Of a stretch of 64,000 nt of DNA, positions 26,201 to 32,599 are shown in pieces. Numbering within the stretch: the stretch's first letter is position 1; every line of letters starts with the position of its first letter. Source of the stretch: Undaria pinnatifida (Eukaryota > Sar > Phaeophyceae > Laminariales > Alariaceae); NCBI GenBank assembly GCA_012845835.1, contig JABAKD010000003.1:2724212-2788211 (forward strand), given 5' to 3'. The notes beneath the pieces were generated by a model. That model saw nothing but the letters and a program-made list of their open reading frames with translations, was not told the DNA's origin and ran no database searches. Position numbers and translations under genes: made by a program.

Positions 26201-28484
26201 ATGCTGACACACGACACAGAGGTGGAAGTGTGGTACTACCCTTTTTTTTACCCATCCGCCTGAGGCATAAACAAAGACTAAAACAAAGCATCTTAGCATG
26301 GTTCTATTCCCGCCGAAAACGGGCCTTACCTTGATGCCAAGGTCGACCGCCGTTCGCATGATATAAGGGGTTGGCTGAAAAGAGTTGGGCCCCTCCTCCC
26401 ACCTAAACCTGTTTTACCAACAGCGATCCGTGGAGGGCGGAACCATGAAGGGCCGCGGCTTAAATATTCCCTTCTGGGTAGGGCTGTGAGCTGGCCGACT
26501 ATAAGCCGCCGACTAGTTATTAGTTGGATACAAGTTTCCCCTTCGGGATGTGGCTGGCTTGAAATCCCGGGAGTGTGGCAAGCTGAAAAGGGGGGTGGCA
26601 CAGAAAATATTTAGCCACCACGCAAGAAACCGGGCAAGTAACACCGACTATTCATAGCCAAAAGGAGTTTATAGGTGTAGTTTACATTTTACAGTTATGG
26701 GTGCGAGCTGTTCCCAGCGACAAACAAGTGTTTTCATTTTCGGGCTACAAACCGATGGATATGCTGACAAAACACGACTGACCATCTTCGGGCTTCAAAA
26801 CGACGAATAAACCGAAAAACTGCAACACTAAACATACGCACGTGACCGCATCAAACGAGGCGAGCACATGTCGGTCAAGCTAGATTTGGCGTGGGGGCTA
26901 TGGTTCGCGAGATCGTAGTTGCGTGCGGTAACTTGCGATCTCGATCACATTTGATCTGTGTGAACCGGCCCTTTCGCGCATGTGTTTTTCCGGGTGGGAT
27001 CTGTACGTTACGGCTCCTGCACCCCACAAGGACAAACAAGTCATCTCACGCTAGGGGTGCAGCAGGTTCTAAGAATTTTCTGAGCTCTTACCATGAGGAA
27101 CTAGCTCAATGTGTCACCCGAAACATGAATTTCAAGGCATTCCTTCGCGCAACCCGACCAACATTTTTATGCTCTACTCCTAAAAACAACCATTATTGTC
27201 GGGAAAATTGTCATGCTAACCAATAGTTCTACACTTTGAGAAGCCCAACCGGTCAGAAACGTTTGGCCCCCGAAAAAGTCCAACCCCCTTCCGTGGGATG
27301 CCTCAAATCTTGGATCTAGATGATCTAGATCATGATCTGTCTGAGGTAAATCGTTTGGCGAAATTTCGACACGACGTCCGAACACAACATTGTACGACAC
27401 GATTCGGGGAAAACGTGTAACTCACCCGTCTTTCGTCTTGGAGATAACGTTGCCGCCCACCTCGTCCCTTGCCTCGAGCACGAGACAATCGACGCCCTTC
27501 TTATCCAGGTAAAACCCAAGTGTGCTCCCGCTGAAAAAAGCCAAACACACCAATTGTTTTTTTGGGCGGGGCGGGGGGGATTGATCAAGCGAGGGACTTA
27601 TGGATTGTATGATACAGCAATTCGATGCGAGTGGACGAGGGAAGAAAGGGTTGAAGCTTTCTCGCGATAAAAATGAAGGGGGGCACCTCAATAGGGACGA
27701 GGGAGAAGAGCCTGCTTAGTGACACCGGATCTGAGTTACGTTTAGGGAGGGAGGAGGAGAAATAATAATGTGAAGACAAATACATGGGATGAGCAAAAAA
27801 AAAAAATGAAAAACAAAACGCCAAGGTATTCTTCTACTTCAGAGTTAACCGAGCCTGTCTCGTGACCACAACTAGACTACGGCGACAAGCCAATGTGAGA
27901 AAAACATCAGTACATATTCACCTGATCCCGGAGCCGACGACGGCGCAGTCCACCTTTTCGATAGGACCCGCCTCTGCCCGTACAAGGAGAGAGCGGTACG
28001 GGAAAAAACGAACACAGCAACGTGCCAACTTGAGGCAAAAATAACTTATACAGTGTATTCAGTGACGGTCCCGCGTTTGTGCGGTACCTTTCTAGTGCGC
28101 CCCCCCGTTTAGTGCGGTGAAAATCGCTTGTCATTACCTATATATACATCGTACGGGTTCGCGCTATTCCAGGATAGTGCGAGGTCCCGCTCAAGTGCTG
28201 ATGTTACCATCTGACAAGGTAATGCACTAATGAAGGACCACAACTGTAAGCGGCGATGGAGGCTCACCAAAAATGTCGGCGGACATCCTCGTTGGCGACC
28301 CGGTCCTCGCTACTGCTGATGTTTCCTTCACAGCGACGCCCCGCATGCCCGCCGTCCCCCCAGCCCCACGCAGGGAGTTTGACACCGCAGAAGGCGCCAA
28401 AAACGCCGAAACGGGGAGGATGGAAATCGTCCCCGAAGTGGCCAGAAGGCCTACAGCGGTGGCGGCTGCGCTGGAAGATACCAT
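14139..28484 (-). CDS. PPOX: Protoporphyrinogen IX oxidase, plastid-targeted, 14 exons
   Basis: It catalyses the FAD-dependent six-electron oxidation of protoporphyrinogen IX to protoporphyrin IX, the last step common to heme and chlorophyll synthesis. Exons (minus strand, 5' to 3'): 28484-28268, 27973-27922, 27530-27426, 26408-26330, 25837-25707, 24628-24448, 23765-23703, 22408-22265, 21264-21106, 20655-20516, 18867-18762, 17216-17095, 15737-15615, 14226-14139. All phases agree and sum to 1710 nt, 569 residues. HemY-type landmarks: GSGISG FAD loop (86-91), EARDEVGGN (109-117), [10 protein letters not shown] (128-137), [19 protein letters not shown] and [13 protein letters not shown] (525-537). 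Residues 1-27 form a signal peptide ending in SAFLAP. Introns are 0.29-1.65 kb. The length is a little above plant PPOX because of the bipartite leader. The boundaries of exons 8 and 9 are the least certain. Confidence 0.95.
14280..14590. repeat. Two copies of a 95-bp block in PPOX intron 13
   Basis: GTTGCTTGCCTTAGTAATTT, a GACCATTGACCACGC-like segment and TTCGAGACGGAG, then TTCCTA..CCTAATA. Copies at about 14287-14372 and 14497-14585. Related to the three-copy block at 17250-17460. Confidence 0.6.
14629..14886. mobile_element. TIR-C element in PPOX intron 13
   Basis: The left end is CACACCTCGAACAGATCA and the right end TGACCTGTCTGAGGTGTG, an imperfect inverted repeat. The interior is GATC-rich with GTACGATCTGCATG. 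About 258 bp, non-coding. Confidence 0.7.
15615..15737 (-). CDS. PPOX: PPOX exon 13: [13 protein letters not shown]
   Basis: It encodes [20 protein letters not shown], then [20 protein letters not shown], the C-terminal FAD-contact motif. Acceptor GATATCGCAG|G, donor TACGG|GTGAGG. Confidence 0.94.
15918..15977 (-). repeat. Decayed copy of the exon 13 5' edge in intron 12
   Basis: On the plus strand GATAATGCCAAGATGCCTTT followed by GGTACCTGCGTAGTTCGA matches GAGGATGCCAAGGTGTCCCC / GGTACCTGCGATATCATAGT at the real acceptor (15714-15752). The copy keeps an AG and the Tyr codon after it. Confidence 0.75.
16186..16236 (-). repeat. Decayed copy of the exon 12 3' edge in intron 12
   Basis: TACTGCCACAAGCGCACGCC, then CAGGGTCT, matches TTCTGCCACAAGCGTACGCC / CAGGGTCT inside exon 12 (17108 onwards). 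Most positions agree over about 45 bp. Confidence 0.75.
17095..17216 (-). CDS. PPOX: PPOX exon 12
   Basis: It encodes [20 protein letters not shown], then [20 protein letters not shown]. The acceptor GATGTTTGGCAG|GAC lies just after a run of about 21 C (minus strand). Donor CCACA|GTGAGT. Confidence 0.93.
17227..17460. repeat. Poly-G run plus three copies of a 60-70-bp block
   Basis: A run of about 21 G precedes CGTACTCATTAATTGCTTGC. The block TACTCATTAGTTGCTTGCCT TAGTCATTT..CCACGCATAC repeats at about 17248, 17315 and 17388, each after a G run. The poly-G abuts the acceptor of exon 12. Confidence 0.65.
17583..17656 (+). other. tRNA-like sequence (pseudogene or SINE head)
   Basis: It has an A-box-like TGGTCTAGTGGGTCAA and, at the right distance, a B-box-like GGTTTGAGCGCC. 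The acceptor arms do not pair convincingly, so this is at best a decayed tRNA or a SINE promoter. Confidence 0.3.
17796..17818. repeat. Poly-G run in PPOX intron 11
   Basis: About 23 consecutive G on the plus strand. Confidence 0.9.
18189..18521. mobile_element. TIR-C element in PPOX intron 11
   Basis: It starts CACACCTCGGGCAGAACA and ends CTCTGTCCGACGTGAGC. The left arm is followed by about 120 bp of GATCATATAGATCATATAGA-type repeats. It contains GCAGCTCGTACGGCCCCCAC, the family's central landmark. Confidence 0.7.
18762..18867 (-). CDS. PPOX: PPOX exon 11: [15 protein letters not shown]
   Basis: It encodes [20 protein letters not shown], then [15 protein letters not shown], one of the best conserved HemY-type blocks. 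Acceptor GGCCACTTCAG|G, donor AAG|GTGAGG. Confidence 0.95.
19031..19295. mobile_element. TIR-E element in PPOX intron 10
   Basis: It starts TTAACCCTTTTGTGACTAGA and ends AAGCCCCGAAAGGGTTAA, inverted relative to each other. The interior carries ACAGCGCAAGCCACGCGCG and CCCGGGTTGCTTCGTGTGA. 265 bp, non-coding. Confidence 0.7.
19996..20218. mobile_element. TIR-A element in PPOX intron 10
   Basis: The left end ACGCGTGCTACGATAGAGGT and the right end ACCTCTATCGTACCACGCGT are complementary at 19 of 20 positions. About 223 bp, non-coding. Confidence 0.8.
20516..20655 (-). CDS. PPOX: PPOX exon 10: YYPPVASV
   Basis: It encodes [20 protein letters not shown], then [20 protein letters not shown] and PRKMKIR. 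Acceptor TTACAATTGCAG|GAC, donor ATCAG|GTGCTT. Confidence 0.93.
20725..20890. repeat. Two copies of a CAGTTGAGTTGGTT block in PPOX intron 9
   Basis: CAGTTGAGTTGGTTGAAGTT (20729) and CAGTTGAGTTGGTTAAATTA (20852), about 123 bp apart, with weaker related text between. Confidence 0.55.
21020..21105 (-). repeat. Echoes of the exon 9 donor in intron 9
   Basis: On the plus strand AGGTATTATTCTTATCCTTC.GCC and AGGTATTATTTTTACCTTTC.GTC precede the real TTGTTCTCACCCTCAGACCC at exon 9. They read as two decayed tandem copies of the donor region, each with an AC that would be GT on the minus strand. Confidence 0.45.
21106..21264 (-). CDS. PPOX: PPOX exon 9
   Basis: It encodes [20 protein letters not shown], then [20 protein letters not shown] and [13 protein letters not shown]. 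Acceptor CGCGGGCAG|ATG, donor CTGAGG|GTGAGA. It follows the family pattern of a strand pair leading into the second glycine-rich FAD contact. Confidence 0.88.
21572..21740. repeat. GGGTC-rich TIR-G fragment in PPOX intron 8
   Basis: It starts CAGGGCATTGCACGGGTCAC and continues with CGGGTCGGGTC runs. The right terminus is missing; TIR-C text follows directly. Confidence 0.6.
21745..21862. mobile_element. TIR-C 3' fragment in PPOX intron 8
   Basis: It contains GTGCTAGATCATACAGCTCG, ATGAGCTAGACCATACAGAT and the right end TCATCTGTCAGAGGTGTG. The left half is absent. Confidence 0.6.
21881..22221 (-). repeat. About six echoes of the exon 8 3' end in intron 8
   Basis: The real junction reads CCTTGTCTTTCCCCATGGCT, then TTGAGAGCC (plus strand, 22265). 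Decayed copies lie at about 21881-21916, 21937-21971, 21987-22016, 22042-22079, 22101-22132 and 22181-22221. Most keep the CCCATGG core and a following TTGA.AGCC..GGCAA. The copy at 22101 keeps the donor (minus strand AAG|GT). Spacing is 50-90 bp. Confidence 0.75.
22265..22408 (-). CDS. PPOX: PPOX exon 8: [11 protein letters not shown]
   Basis: It encodes a charged linker ([12 protein letters not shown]) and [20 protein letters not shown]. The acceptor chosen is AAAACAG|GAACGC; CAAGGCAG|GAG, 15 nt inside, is a phase-compatible alternative. Donor GACAAG|GTGAGT. Its 3' end recurs about six times in the following intron. Confidence 0.88.
22762..23003. mobile_element. TIR-B element in PPOX intron 7
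   Basis: It starts TCATCCAATGGCAGGGGTGC and ends TCCCTCCCGTGGGTTGGC. It holds the family landmarks ACACGAGGAGCTCAACACC, GGCTTCGAAGGCATTC and TGAGGAGCTCAACCGG. Confidence 0.65.
23140..23315. mobile_element. TIR-C fragment in PPOX intron 7
   Basis: The left end is CATACCTCGGACAGATCAGA, with ATGCAGTGGGAGCCGAACAA and CTGGGTTGGATCTGTGTACT inside. The right end is not clear. Confidence 0.55.
23444..23702. mobile_element. TIR-A element flush with the exon 7 donor
   Basis: Left end GACGACGCACGCTACGATAG; right end CTATCATAGCACGCGTCTGAC, whose complement begins GTCAGACGCGTGCTATGATA. The intron 7 donor GT (minus strand) is the first two bases of that terminus. About 259 bp. Confidence 0.7.
23703..23765 (-). 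CDS. PPOX: PPOX exon 7
   Basis: It encodes [19 protein letters not shown] and LK, corresponding to the VWxLE-NGGSI-GG stretch of plant enzymes. Acceptor CCGTTCAG|GTG. The donor is CTTAAG|GTCAGA, where the GT coincides with the end of a TIR-A element. Confidence 0.88.
24042..24447 (-). repeat. Minisatellite grown from the exon 6 donor
   Basis: About 18 imperfect units of roughly 18-37 bp with core TACCTTTCTGAGGGGCGCGG (plus strand). The final unit is the exon 6 junction itself, TACCTTTTTGAGGGC. On the minus strand each unit reads like CAGAAAG|GTACC, that is, a potential splice donor. Confidence 0.85.
24448..24628 (-). CDS. PPOX: PPOX exon 6: helical membrane-facing segment
   Basis: It encodes [20 protein letters not shown], then [20 protein letters not shown] and [20 protein letters not shown], the region that in homologues packs over the active site. 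The donor AAAAAG|GTATAA is echoed about 18 times in the next 400 bp. Confidence 0.94.
24957..25259. mobile_element. Complete TIR-G (GGGTC) element in PPOX intron 5
   Basis: It starts CAGGGCATTTCATGGGTC and ends GACCCGTGAACAACCCTG, an 18-bp imperfect inverted repeat. The interior is runs of GACCCGACCC with GAGATTTCGA spacers. 303 bp; no clear target-site duplication. Confidence 0.7.
25465..25697. mobile_element. TIR-B element close to the exon 5 donor
   Basis: It starts GCCATCCCACGGCAGGGGTG and ends ACCCCTTCCGAGGGAAG. The end lies about 10 nt from the donor at 25706/25707. Confidence 0.7.
25707..25837 (-). CDS. PPOX: PPOX exon 5: substrate-binding domain segment
   Basis: It encodes [19 protein letters not shown], then [20 protein letters not shown] and PGKIR. 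The acceptor is an AAG (GGCGAAG|GAT). The donor is AG|GTACAA, only about 10 nt from the end of a TIR-B element. Confidence 0.92.
25940..26145. repeat. Purine-rich (AAGAGC/AAGAAC)n tract in intron 4
   Basis: Imperfect hexamer repeats such as CAAGAACAAGAGCAAGAGCA over about 200 bp. The long ORFs here are repeat-encoded. Confidence 0.7.
26330..26408 (-). CDS. PPOX: PPOX exon 4: [10 protein letters not shown] motif
   Basis: It encodes [18 protein letters not shown], then TAVDLGIK, the near-invariant substrate/FAD segment of HemY-type oxidases. Acceptor AAAACAG|G, donor AAG|GTAAGG. Confidence 0.93.
27029..27302. mobile_element. TIR-B element in PPOX intron 3
   Basis: It starts GTCATCTCACGCTAGGGGTG and ends CCCCCTTCCGTGGGATGCC. 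It has all family landmarks, including GAGGAACTAGCTCAATGTG and CCCGAAACATGAATTTC. A TIR-C scrap (GATCTAGATGATCTAGATCA) follows at 27312. Confidence 0.7.
27426..27530 (-). CDS. PPOX: PPOX exon 3: rest of the dinucleotide fold
   Basis: It encodes [20 protein letters not shown], then [16 protein letters not shown], completing the Rossmann beta-alpha-beta unit with the acidic residue that holds the ribose of FAD. Acceptor GCTTTTTTCAG|C, donor GACGG|GTGAGT. Confidence 0.93.
27622..27790. repeat. Dispersed 150-170-bp repeat, copy 1 (intron 2)
   Basis: AATTCGATGCGAGT.GACGAG, CTCGCGATAAAAATGAAG and ACCGGATCTGAGTTACG are shared with 38438-38592. Confidence 0.6.
27922..27973 (-). CDS. PPOX: PPOX exon 2: start of the FAD-binding fold
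   Basis: A 52-nt exon encoding the first beta strand and glycine loop ([11 protein letters not shown]). Acceptor ACGGGCAG|AG, donor ATCAG|GTGAAT. Confidence 0.9.
28067..28239. mobile_element. TIR-D element in PPOX intron 1
   Basis: The left end GGTCCCGCGTTTGTGCGGTA and the complement of the right end, GGTCCTTCATTAGTGCATTA, form an imperfect inverted repeat of about 24 bp. 173 bp, related to the array at 7390-7730. It fills most of the 294-bp intron. Confidence 0.7.
28268..28484 (-). CDS. PPOX: PPOX exon 1: bipartite plastid leader
   Basis: It encodes residues 1-72. The first 27 (hydrophobic stretch [18 protein letters not shown]) look like an ER signal peptide. The following [13 protein letters not shown] is a Ser/Ala/Arg-rich transit peptide starting with the Phe typical of the stramenopile ASAFAP motif. 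This predicts entry by the ER and then the plastid. The donor is TTTG|GTGAGC, phase 1. Confidence 0.9.
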
Positions 28485-28860
28485 TCTTCCTTGTCTCGCT
28501 CTTGCCTGTTTGACGGGAGGTGGGTGGGGGTGGGGTTAGCGTTGTAGTTAGGGTTAGAGTTAGGACTGTGCTTTGATTTAGTTCGGCCAAAAGTCTGGCG
28601 GAGTTTGCATAACAATCAAGGGGGCGTTTCGATGCGGGAGGCATCAAGTGGGCGAGGAAGGGTAAGGGTAGGACTACACCATTCTTCTTTGCCTCGCTCC
28701 ACTGTAGACACTCGCCGGGAGACGAGAGGGGATGGGTTACGCATTGTCCGGTTCTGTCAGAAGGTCTGGCCGGGGTTTCACAGCAATCAAGGAGGCGTTC
28801 CAACGCGGGAAGGACGCAGTGAGAGAGGAAAGGTAAAAGTAGTGGTAGTTCTTATAGATC
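28441..28860. repeat. Three decayed copies spanning the PPOX start
   Basis: Blocks of about 150-175 bp begin GCCAGAAGGCCTACAGCG (28440), GGCCAAAAGTCTGGCGGAG (28584) and AGAAGGTCTGGCCGGGG (28759). Each continues with ACCATTCTTC.TTG.CTCGCT-like text and a G-rich run. The first overlaps PPOX codons 1-15, so the upstream copies cover its promoter or 5' UTR. No TATA box is evident. Confidence 0.5.
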
Positions 28861-28969
28861 TGCACCCACCTTTGGGGAACAAACTACTTCAGCTTAGAGC
28901 TGAACAGTTTCTGCAATGGCAAACCCCACTTGGGACTTTAGGGGGGAAAATGTCGAACATGAATGAATG

Positions 28970-29160
28970 ACGACTACACCATCGGCCACACGAAGACGCC
29001 AGGGCTGTTGGGGTAAGGGGGGCGTCCAATGTGCAACGAAGGAGCATGAACGAAACACGCGCAGCGTAGTGATACTTGCGCATCTGCACGCTCTTCCGGA
29101 ACGGTCGATAAGACCACACATGTCTTGTCTTGGGTCGCTACACCTAATCTCCCTGAGGGT
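28970..29160. repeat. TIR-E family fragment
   Basis: ACGACTACACCATCGGCCAC, then CGAAGACGCC, and a CTGAGGGTTAAAAG end match the interior and terminus of TIR-E elements. Confidence 0.45.
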
Positions 29161-29480
29161 TAAAAGAAGTGAGAAAAAAACTAGGAAAGAAACAGAGAAA
29201 AAAGGGCGCTTCCAAAGGCGTAGTTGCGGCCAACAGGAGCGACCGATTCGGGCGAAGCTACTTCCTCTACCCCATTCTACACGCAACGCGCTGAGCGGCT
29301 GAAATTAGGTTCGCCTGCTGCTGTTGCCCCGTCAGCCCTGCGCAAAGCAACAAAGGACGGACGTGCTGATCAGCGCGCGGCACCGCAAGCAAGCAGGCAG
29401 AATAGCCGAGGGCCAGCATGTCGTCAAACCTTTCGAGCGAGTGTAACGGGCGGAAGCCATCCGCGGTGCGAAGCGCCTTG
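29161..29480. other. No gene seen
   Basis: Short open frames on the plus strand (for example 29224-29511) without motifs. No recognised repeat. Confidence 0.3.
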
Positions 29481-29499
29481 CGTTTTGTTTGTTAATCCC

Positions 29500-29690
29500 T
29501 GCAATATATAACCAACCAACATGTTTTGCGAGTCCGTCAATAGACCCTTACCGACTCCGGGGCTCTCCCCTTGCCACGCACTACCGTAGTACTCAGCAGC
29601 AAACTATCGAACCATTCACGTCTTCAGCGCGCATGCTCGCAAATACGTTATTTCCCTTCTTCTCTCGGTAAAAAAAGCAGAAATATGAAG
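29500..29690 (+). repeat. Core segment of the gag/tRNA-like unit, copy 1
   Basis: TGTTTTGCGAGTCCGTCAAT, GGGGCTCTCCCCTTGCCACG, CACTACCGTAGTACTCAGCA and GCTCGCAAATACGTTATTTC are repeated in the same orientation at 30535-30695. Confidence 0.65.
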
Positions 29691-29692
29691 TC

Positions 29693-29768
29693 GGTGGGAT
29701 CCGAACCCACGAACCACCGTTTGATGGTTTGTTGGTTATCTAGCACTACCTGAGCTACGTAGTCAAGT
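29693..29768 (-). other. tRNA-like sequence (decayed tRNA or SINE head)
   Basis: On the minus strand GACTACGTAGCTCAGGTAGT fits an A box and GTGGGTTCGGATCCCAC a T arm with B box (GGTTCGGATCC). The acceptor stem does not pair and the anticodon arm is irregular, so it is not called a functional tRNA. It is fused directly to the gag fragment that follows. Confidence 0.5.
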
Positions 29769-30115
29769 GGCTTCTTCCTTTTCCAACATTCTGCTTGTGC
29801 GGCATGTAAGCGTTTTTGATGCTCCCTTCTATGCTTGCGCGAGTCAGGCCAGGGCTGGACAAAGGGGTTTTCTTCATGTCGAAAGATGCCGACAGGTTTT
29901 GGACGATGTGTACGTCTACGTCGTCGTCATCCTTTGTTCATCCCAACACTGCAAGTTTCTGGACTGCCTCGTCAATACGGCTCAAGTATTCTACAGGGTC
30001 TTCACCCTTCACCATCGAGATCGAGTCAAACTCCTGAGCTACCGTGCGCTTCTCCATCGCAACCAGCCACCTCATGCCGATTCCAGCTCTGGCCCATAAA
30101 CTACGAACCGTATCT
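29769..30115 (-). pseudogene. Ty1/copia-type gag fragment, copy 1
   Basis: The minus strand encodes a relic with EGEDPVEYLSRID-like text (here VKGEDPVEYLSRIDEAVQKL), followed by a stop and then frames matching NLSASFDMKK-type residues. It matches copies 2 and 3. Gag forms the cytoplasmic particle of LTR retrotransposons; no pol genes are present here. Broken and presumed inactive. Confidence 0.65.
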
Positions 30116-30134
30116 GTCGTGCTCCGTGTGAGCG

Positions 30135-30490
30135 GCGGCTGCTGAGCCCATTGACGTCTGGGCCAAGGCCGGGATCGGCAAAAGGTGGCTGGTTGCGATG
30201 GAGAAGCGCAGGGTAGCCCAGGACTATGACTCGACCTCGATGGTAGAGGGTGAAGACCCTGTAGAATACTTAAGCCGTAATGACAAGACAGCCCAGAGGC
30301 TTGCAATGTTGGGAAGATCAAAGGATGACGACGACGTAAACGTACATCGTCCAAAACCTGTCGGCGTCTTACGGCGTGGAGAAGAACATGTTTTTGTCCA
30401 GCCCTGGCCTGAGTCGCGCAAGCTTAGAAGATACCATCAGAAACGCATATATGTCGCACACGCAGAATGCTGGAAAAGGAAAAAGTCACG
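30135..30490 (+). pseudogene. Ty1/copia-type gag fragment, copy 2 (inverted)
   Basis: The plus strand reads MEKRRVAQDYDSTSMVEGED, then PVEYLSRNDKTAQRLAMLG and VFVQPWPESRKL. It is head-to-head with copy 1 and tail-to-tail with copy 3. Frame differences relative to copy 3 around 30345-30430 show it is broken. Confidence 0.65.
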
Positions 30491-30493
30491 TGA

Positions 30494-30530
30494 CTGCGTA
30501 GCTCAGTGGGTAGTGCTATATAGCCAACAA
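30494..30530 (+). other. tRNA 5'-half-like sequence
   Basis: GACTGCGTAGCTCAGTGGGT, then AGTGCTATATAGCC, fits an A box. It runs into the core segment instead of a T arm. An inverted partner lies at 30716-30755. Confidence 0.45.
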
Positions 30531-30715
30531 AATATATGTTTTGCGAGTCCGTCAATTGGCTCTCGCCGACTTCGTACCAGAGACCTCCGGGGCTCTCCCC
30601 ATGCCACGCACTACCGTAGTACTCAGGAGCTAACTACTATAACCATTCACGTCTCCAGCGCGCACGCTCGCAAATACGTTATTTCCCTTTTCTCCGGGAG
30701 AAAAAGGGAACATGT
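30531..30715 (+). repeat. Core segment of the gag/tRNA-like unit, copy 2
   Basis: Same landmarks as 29500-29690. It forms the loop between the inverted gag copies 2 and 3. Confidence 0.6.
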
Positions 30716-30755
30716 AGGTTATATAGCACTATCCACTGAGCAACGCGGTCACGTA
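30716..30755 (-). other. tRNA 5'-half-like sequence, inverted partner
   Basis: The minus strand reads GTGACCGCGTTGCTCAGTGG, then ATAGTGCTATATAACC. Same junction with gag as in the other copies. Confidence 0.45.
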
Positions 30756-30756
30756 A

Positions 30757-31536
30757 CTTTTTCCATTTCCAACATTCTGTTTGTGCGACATGTAAGCGTT
30801 TTTGATGGTCTCTTCTATATGCTTGCGCGAGTCAGGCCAGGGCTGGACAAAATACTTTTTCTCCACATCGCAAGACGCCGACAGGTTTTGAACGATGTGT
30901 ACGTTTACGTCGTCATCTTGTGTTCCTCCCAACACTGCACGTTTCTGGACTGCCTTGTCAATATTCAAGTATTCTACAGGGTCTTCACCCTCTACCATCG
31001 AGATTGTGTCAAAATCCTGAGCTACCCTGCGCTTCTCCATGATTGTTTTGGAAGCATAAAAGTCAGTCATGACTTTCCATACGCCCCTTGGGGGTTTGGT
31101 CTCTAACATCCGGTTCAACCACGGGGGGTCAAAGTCAAGAGCTTCCAACAAAAAACCCCAAGCCATCCTAGCACGCACGATTGATGAAGCCGAGTGCCTC
31201 AACAAGTCCTCGTGGGCGAGGGAGTCATTTGGTACTAACACAGGATTCGACGTGTCTCTGTACGCGTCTCTACACTCTTTAATTCCCGCAAGCGATGTGA
31301 ATTTGCTCTTGCCAGAGGGGCCACGTGTCCTTCTGGTTGTTAAACTTGGGGGGGCGATTACTACCTAAATACCCGCCCGGATGGGCTAGGCCCTGCATAA
31401 CAGGCGTCAGCGAAGGAGAAGAAGCTGGGGTCTCGCGTATCTCAGCTCTCGGTGTGGCTCCTTCCAGGAGAACCACTCTCCTCTGGAAGTCGGCCAGCAG
31501 CAGTTTGAGAGGGGGAAGAAGGGATGGCTCGAGCAT
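30757..31536 (-). pseudogene. Ty1/copia-type gag, longest copy (truncated)
   Basis: Two overlapping minus-strand frames cover a gag-like protein. The N-terminal part has NRPPKFNNQKDTWPLWQEQI, typical of the start of copia gag. The C-terminal part has RMLETKPPRGVWKVMTDFYA, MEKRRVAQDFDTISMVEGED, PVEYL and NGKSYV. The frames are not continuous (break near 31240-31290), and no CCHC knuckle, protease, integrase or reverse transcriptase follows. Known role: capsid of LTR retrotransposons. Presumed inactive. Confidence 0.75.
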
Positions 31537-32260
31537 GGATTAACACGCCTGTTGCACTGTGATACTACCTGTTGCTCTTGGAAGGAATATGCGCATTAAC
31601 TTGACCCTCGATAGAGCAACCTCGTGACGTGTAGCGAGGTGTTTTCGCCATGATTTATCGGTACTCTGAAACAAACAAGCGGTTGATTTCGTGCTATTCC
31701 AACATCAAGTAGGTGTAGGTGTCGAGTAAACTCTGGAATATAATGGCTTTACGACTTGACTTTGGAGAACGGTGAAATATCTCATGATTTAGTAGGTTAG
31801 GTTCGCTGTTTGTGCAGCTTGATAATTATATTTGACGATATGGCGTATATAATGAGCAGGAATTATGACATTTGGGGATTTGGGGGTGGCATTATTTTGG
31901 TAAACTGCCTAGGGTCAGCCCTGCGTAATCAGTCTATGGTTTTCTCAAACCAGCCCATTAGTGAGACCCAGCTGCTCCAAAATTGCCAGTGTAATCCCGC
32001 CGCTGCTCACTGGGGCTGCATTCGAATCGGTGTCCGCCATGGCTTCTGTCATCTCCAGTTAATTCCCTTCCGCAGAAGAGCCCACGCCACACAGCACCCT
32101 TTGCTTCGAATAGGAATGTATTGCGTGCGCGATAATTATCGTGTTTGTTAAACCCTACGAAGCGTACAGGGCTTACCCATTGCACAATCGGCCGTGGGAT
32201 GGTGGGCCAGCAGCAGGTAGATAAATGCATCATGAATATACTTCGAAGTATTATATTATC
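31537..32260. other. No gene seen
   Basis: AT-richer stretch with only short frames. A copia LTR would be expected beside the gag start, but I could not identify one. Confidence 0.35.
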
Positions 32261-32264
32261 ACGG

Positions 32265-32370
32265 CTCCATGCCGAGGCGCAACGTGGAGCGCAACGTGGA
32301 GAGCCAACGTGGAGAGTAATCATGGCTCCATGCCGGGGCGCAACGTGGAGAGCCAACGTGGATTGCGCTC
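32265..32370. repeat. GCAACGTGGAGAGCC minisatellite
   Basis: CCATGCCGAGGCGCAACGTG, then GAGCGCAACGTGGAGAGCC units; about six GCAACGTGGAG/CCAACGTGGA words, with a 50-bp higher-order duplication. Confidence 0.65.
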
Positions 32371-32599
32371 GTCAGGGAGAAAGGAGGCCAAATAGCCAGA
32401 ATATTTCCACCATCCCGATATCCCGCTACTATGTAGCCGACCTATCATCGGAACCCCTACTATACTCAACCGTCATCATATCCGTATCATATCCAAGCAT
32501 ACAGTCCACATGTTTCCTATATTTAGTATATATAATAACACATGTATACGTATAATGATCCTTTGTGCCTCTTTTTTCGGACACATCTCTTCGTGCTCG

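Noticed and set aside
25678-26291. Leu/Phe-rich ORFs that look like membrane proteins
   Set aside because: They are translations of the purine hexamer tract read on the opposite strand within PPOX intron 4.
28264-28803. 179-codon antisense-frame ORF overlapping PPOX exon 1
   Set aside because: Different frame on the same strand; it has no leader or family motif, whereas the exon 1 frame has the SAFLAP leader and joins in phase.
29693-29768. Functional tRNA gene on the minus strand
   Set aside because: A and B boxes are present but the acceptor stem does not pair and the anticodon arm is irregular; it is embedded in a repeat unit.
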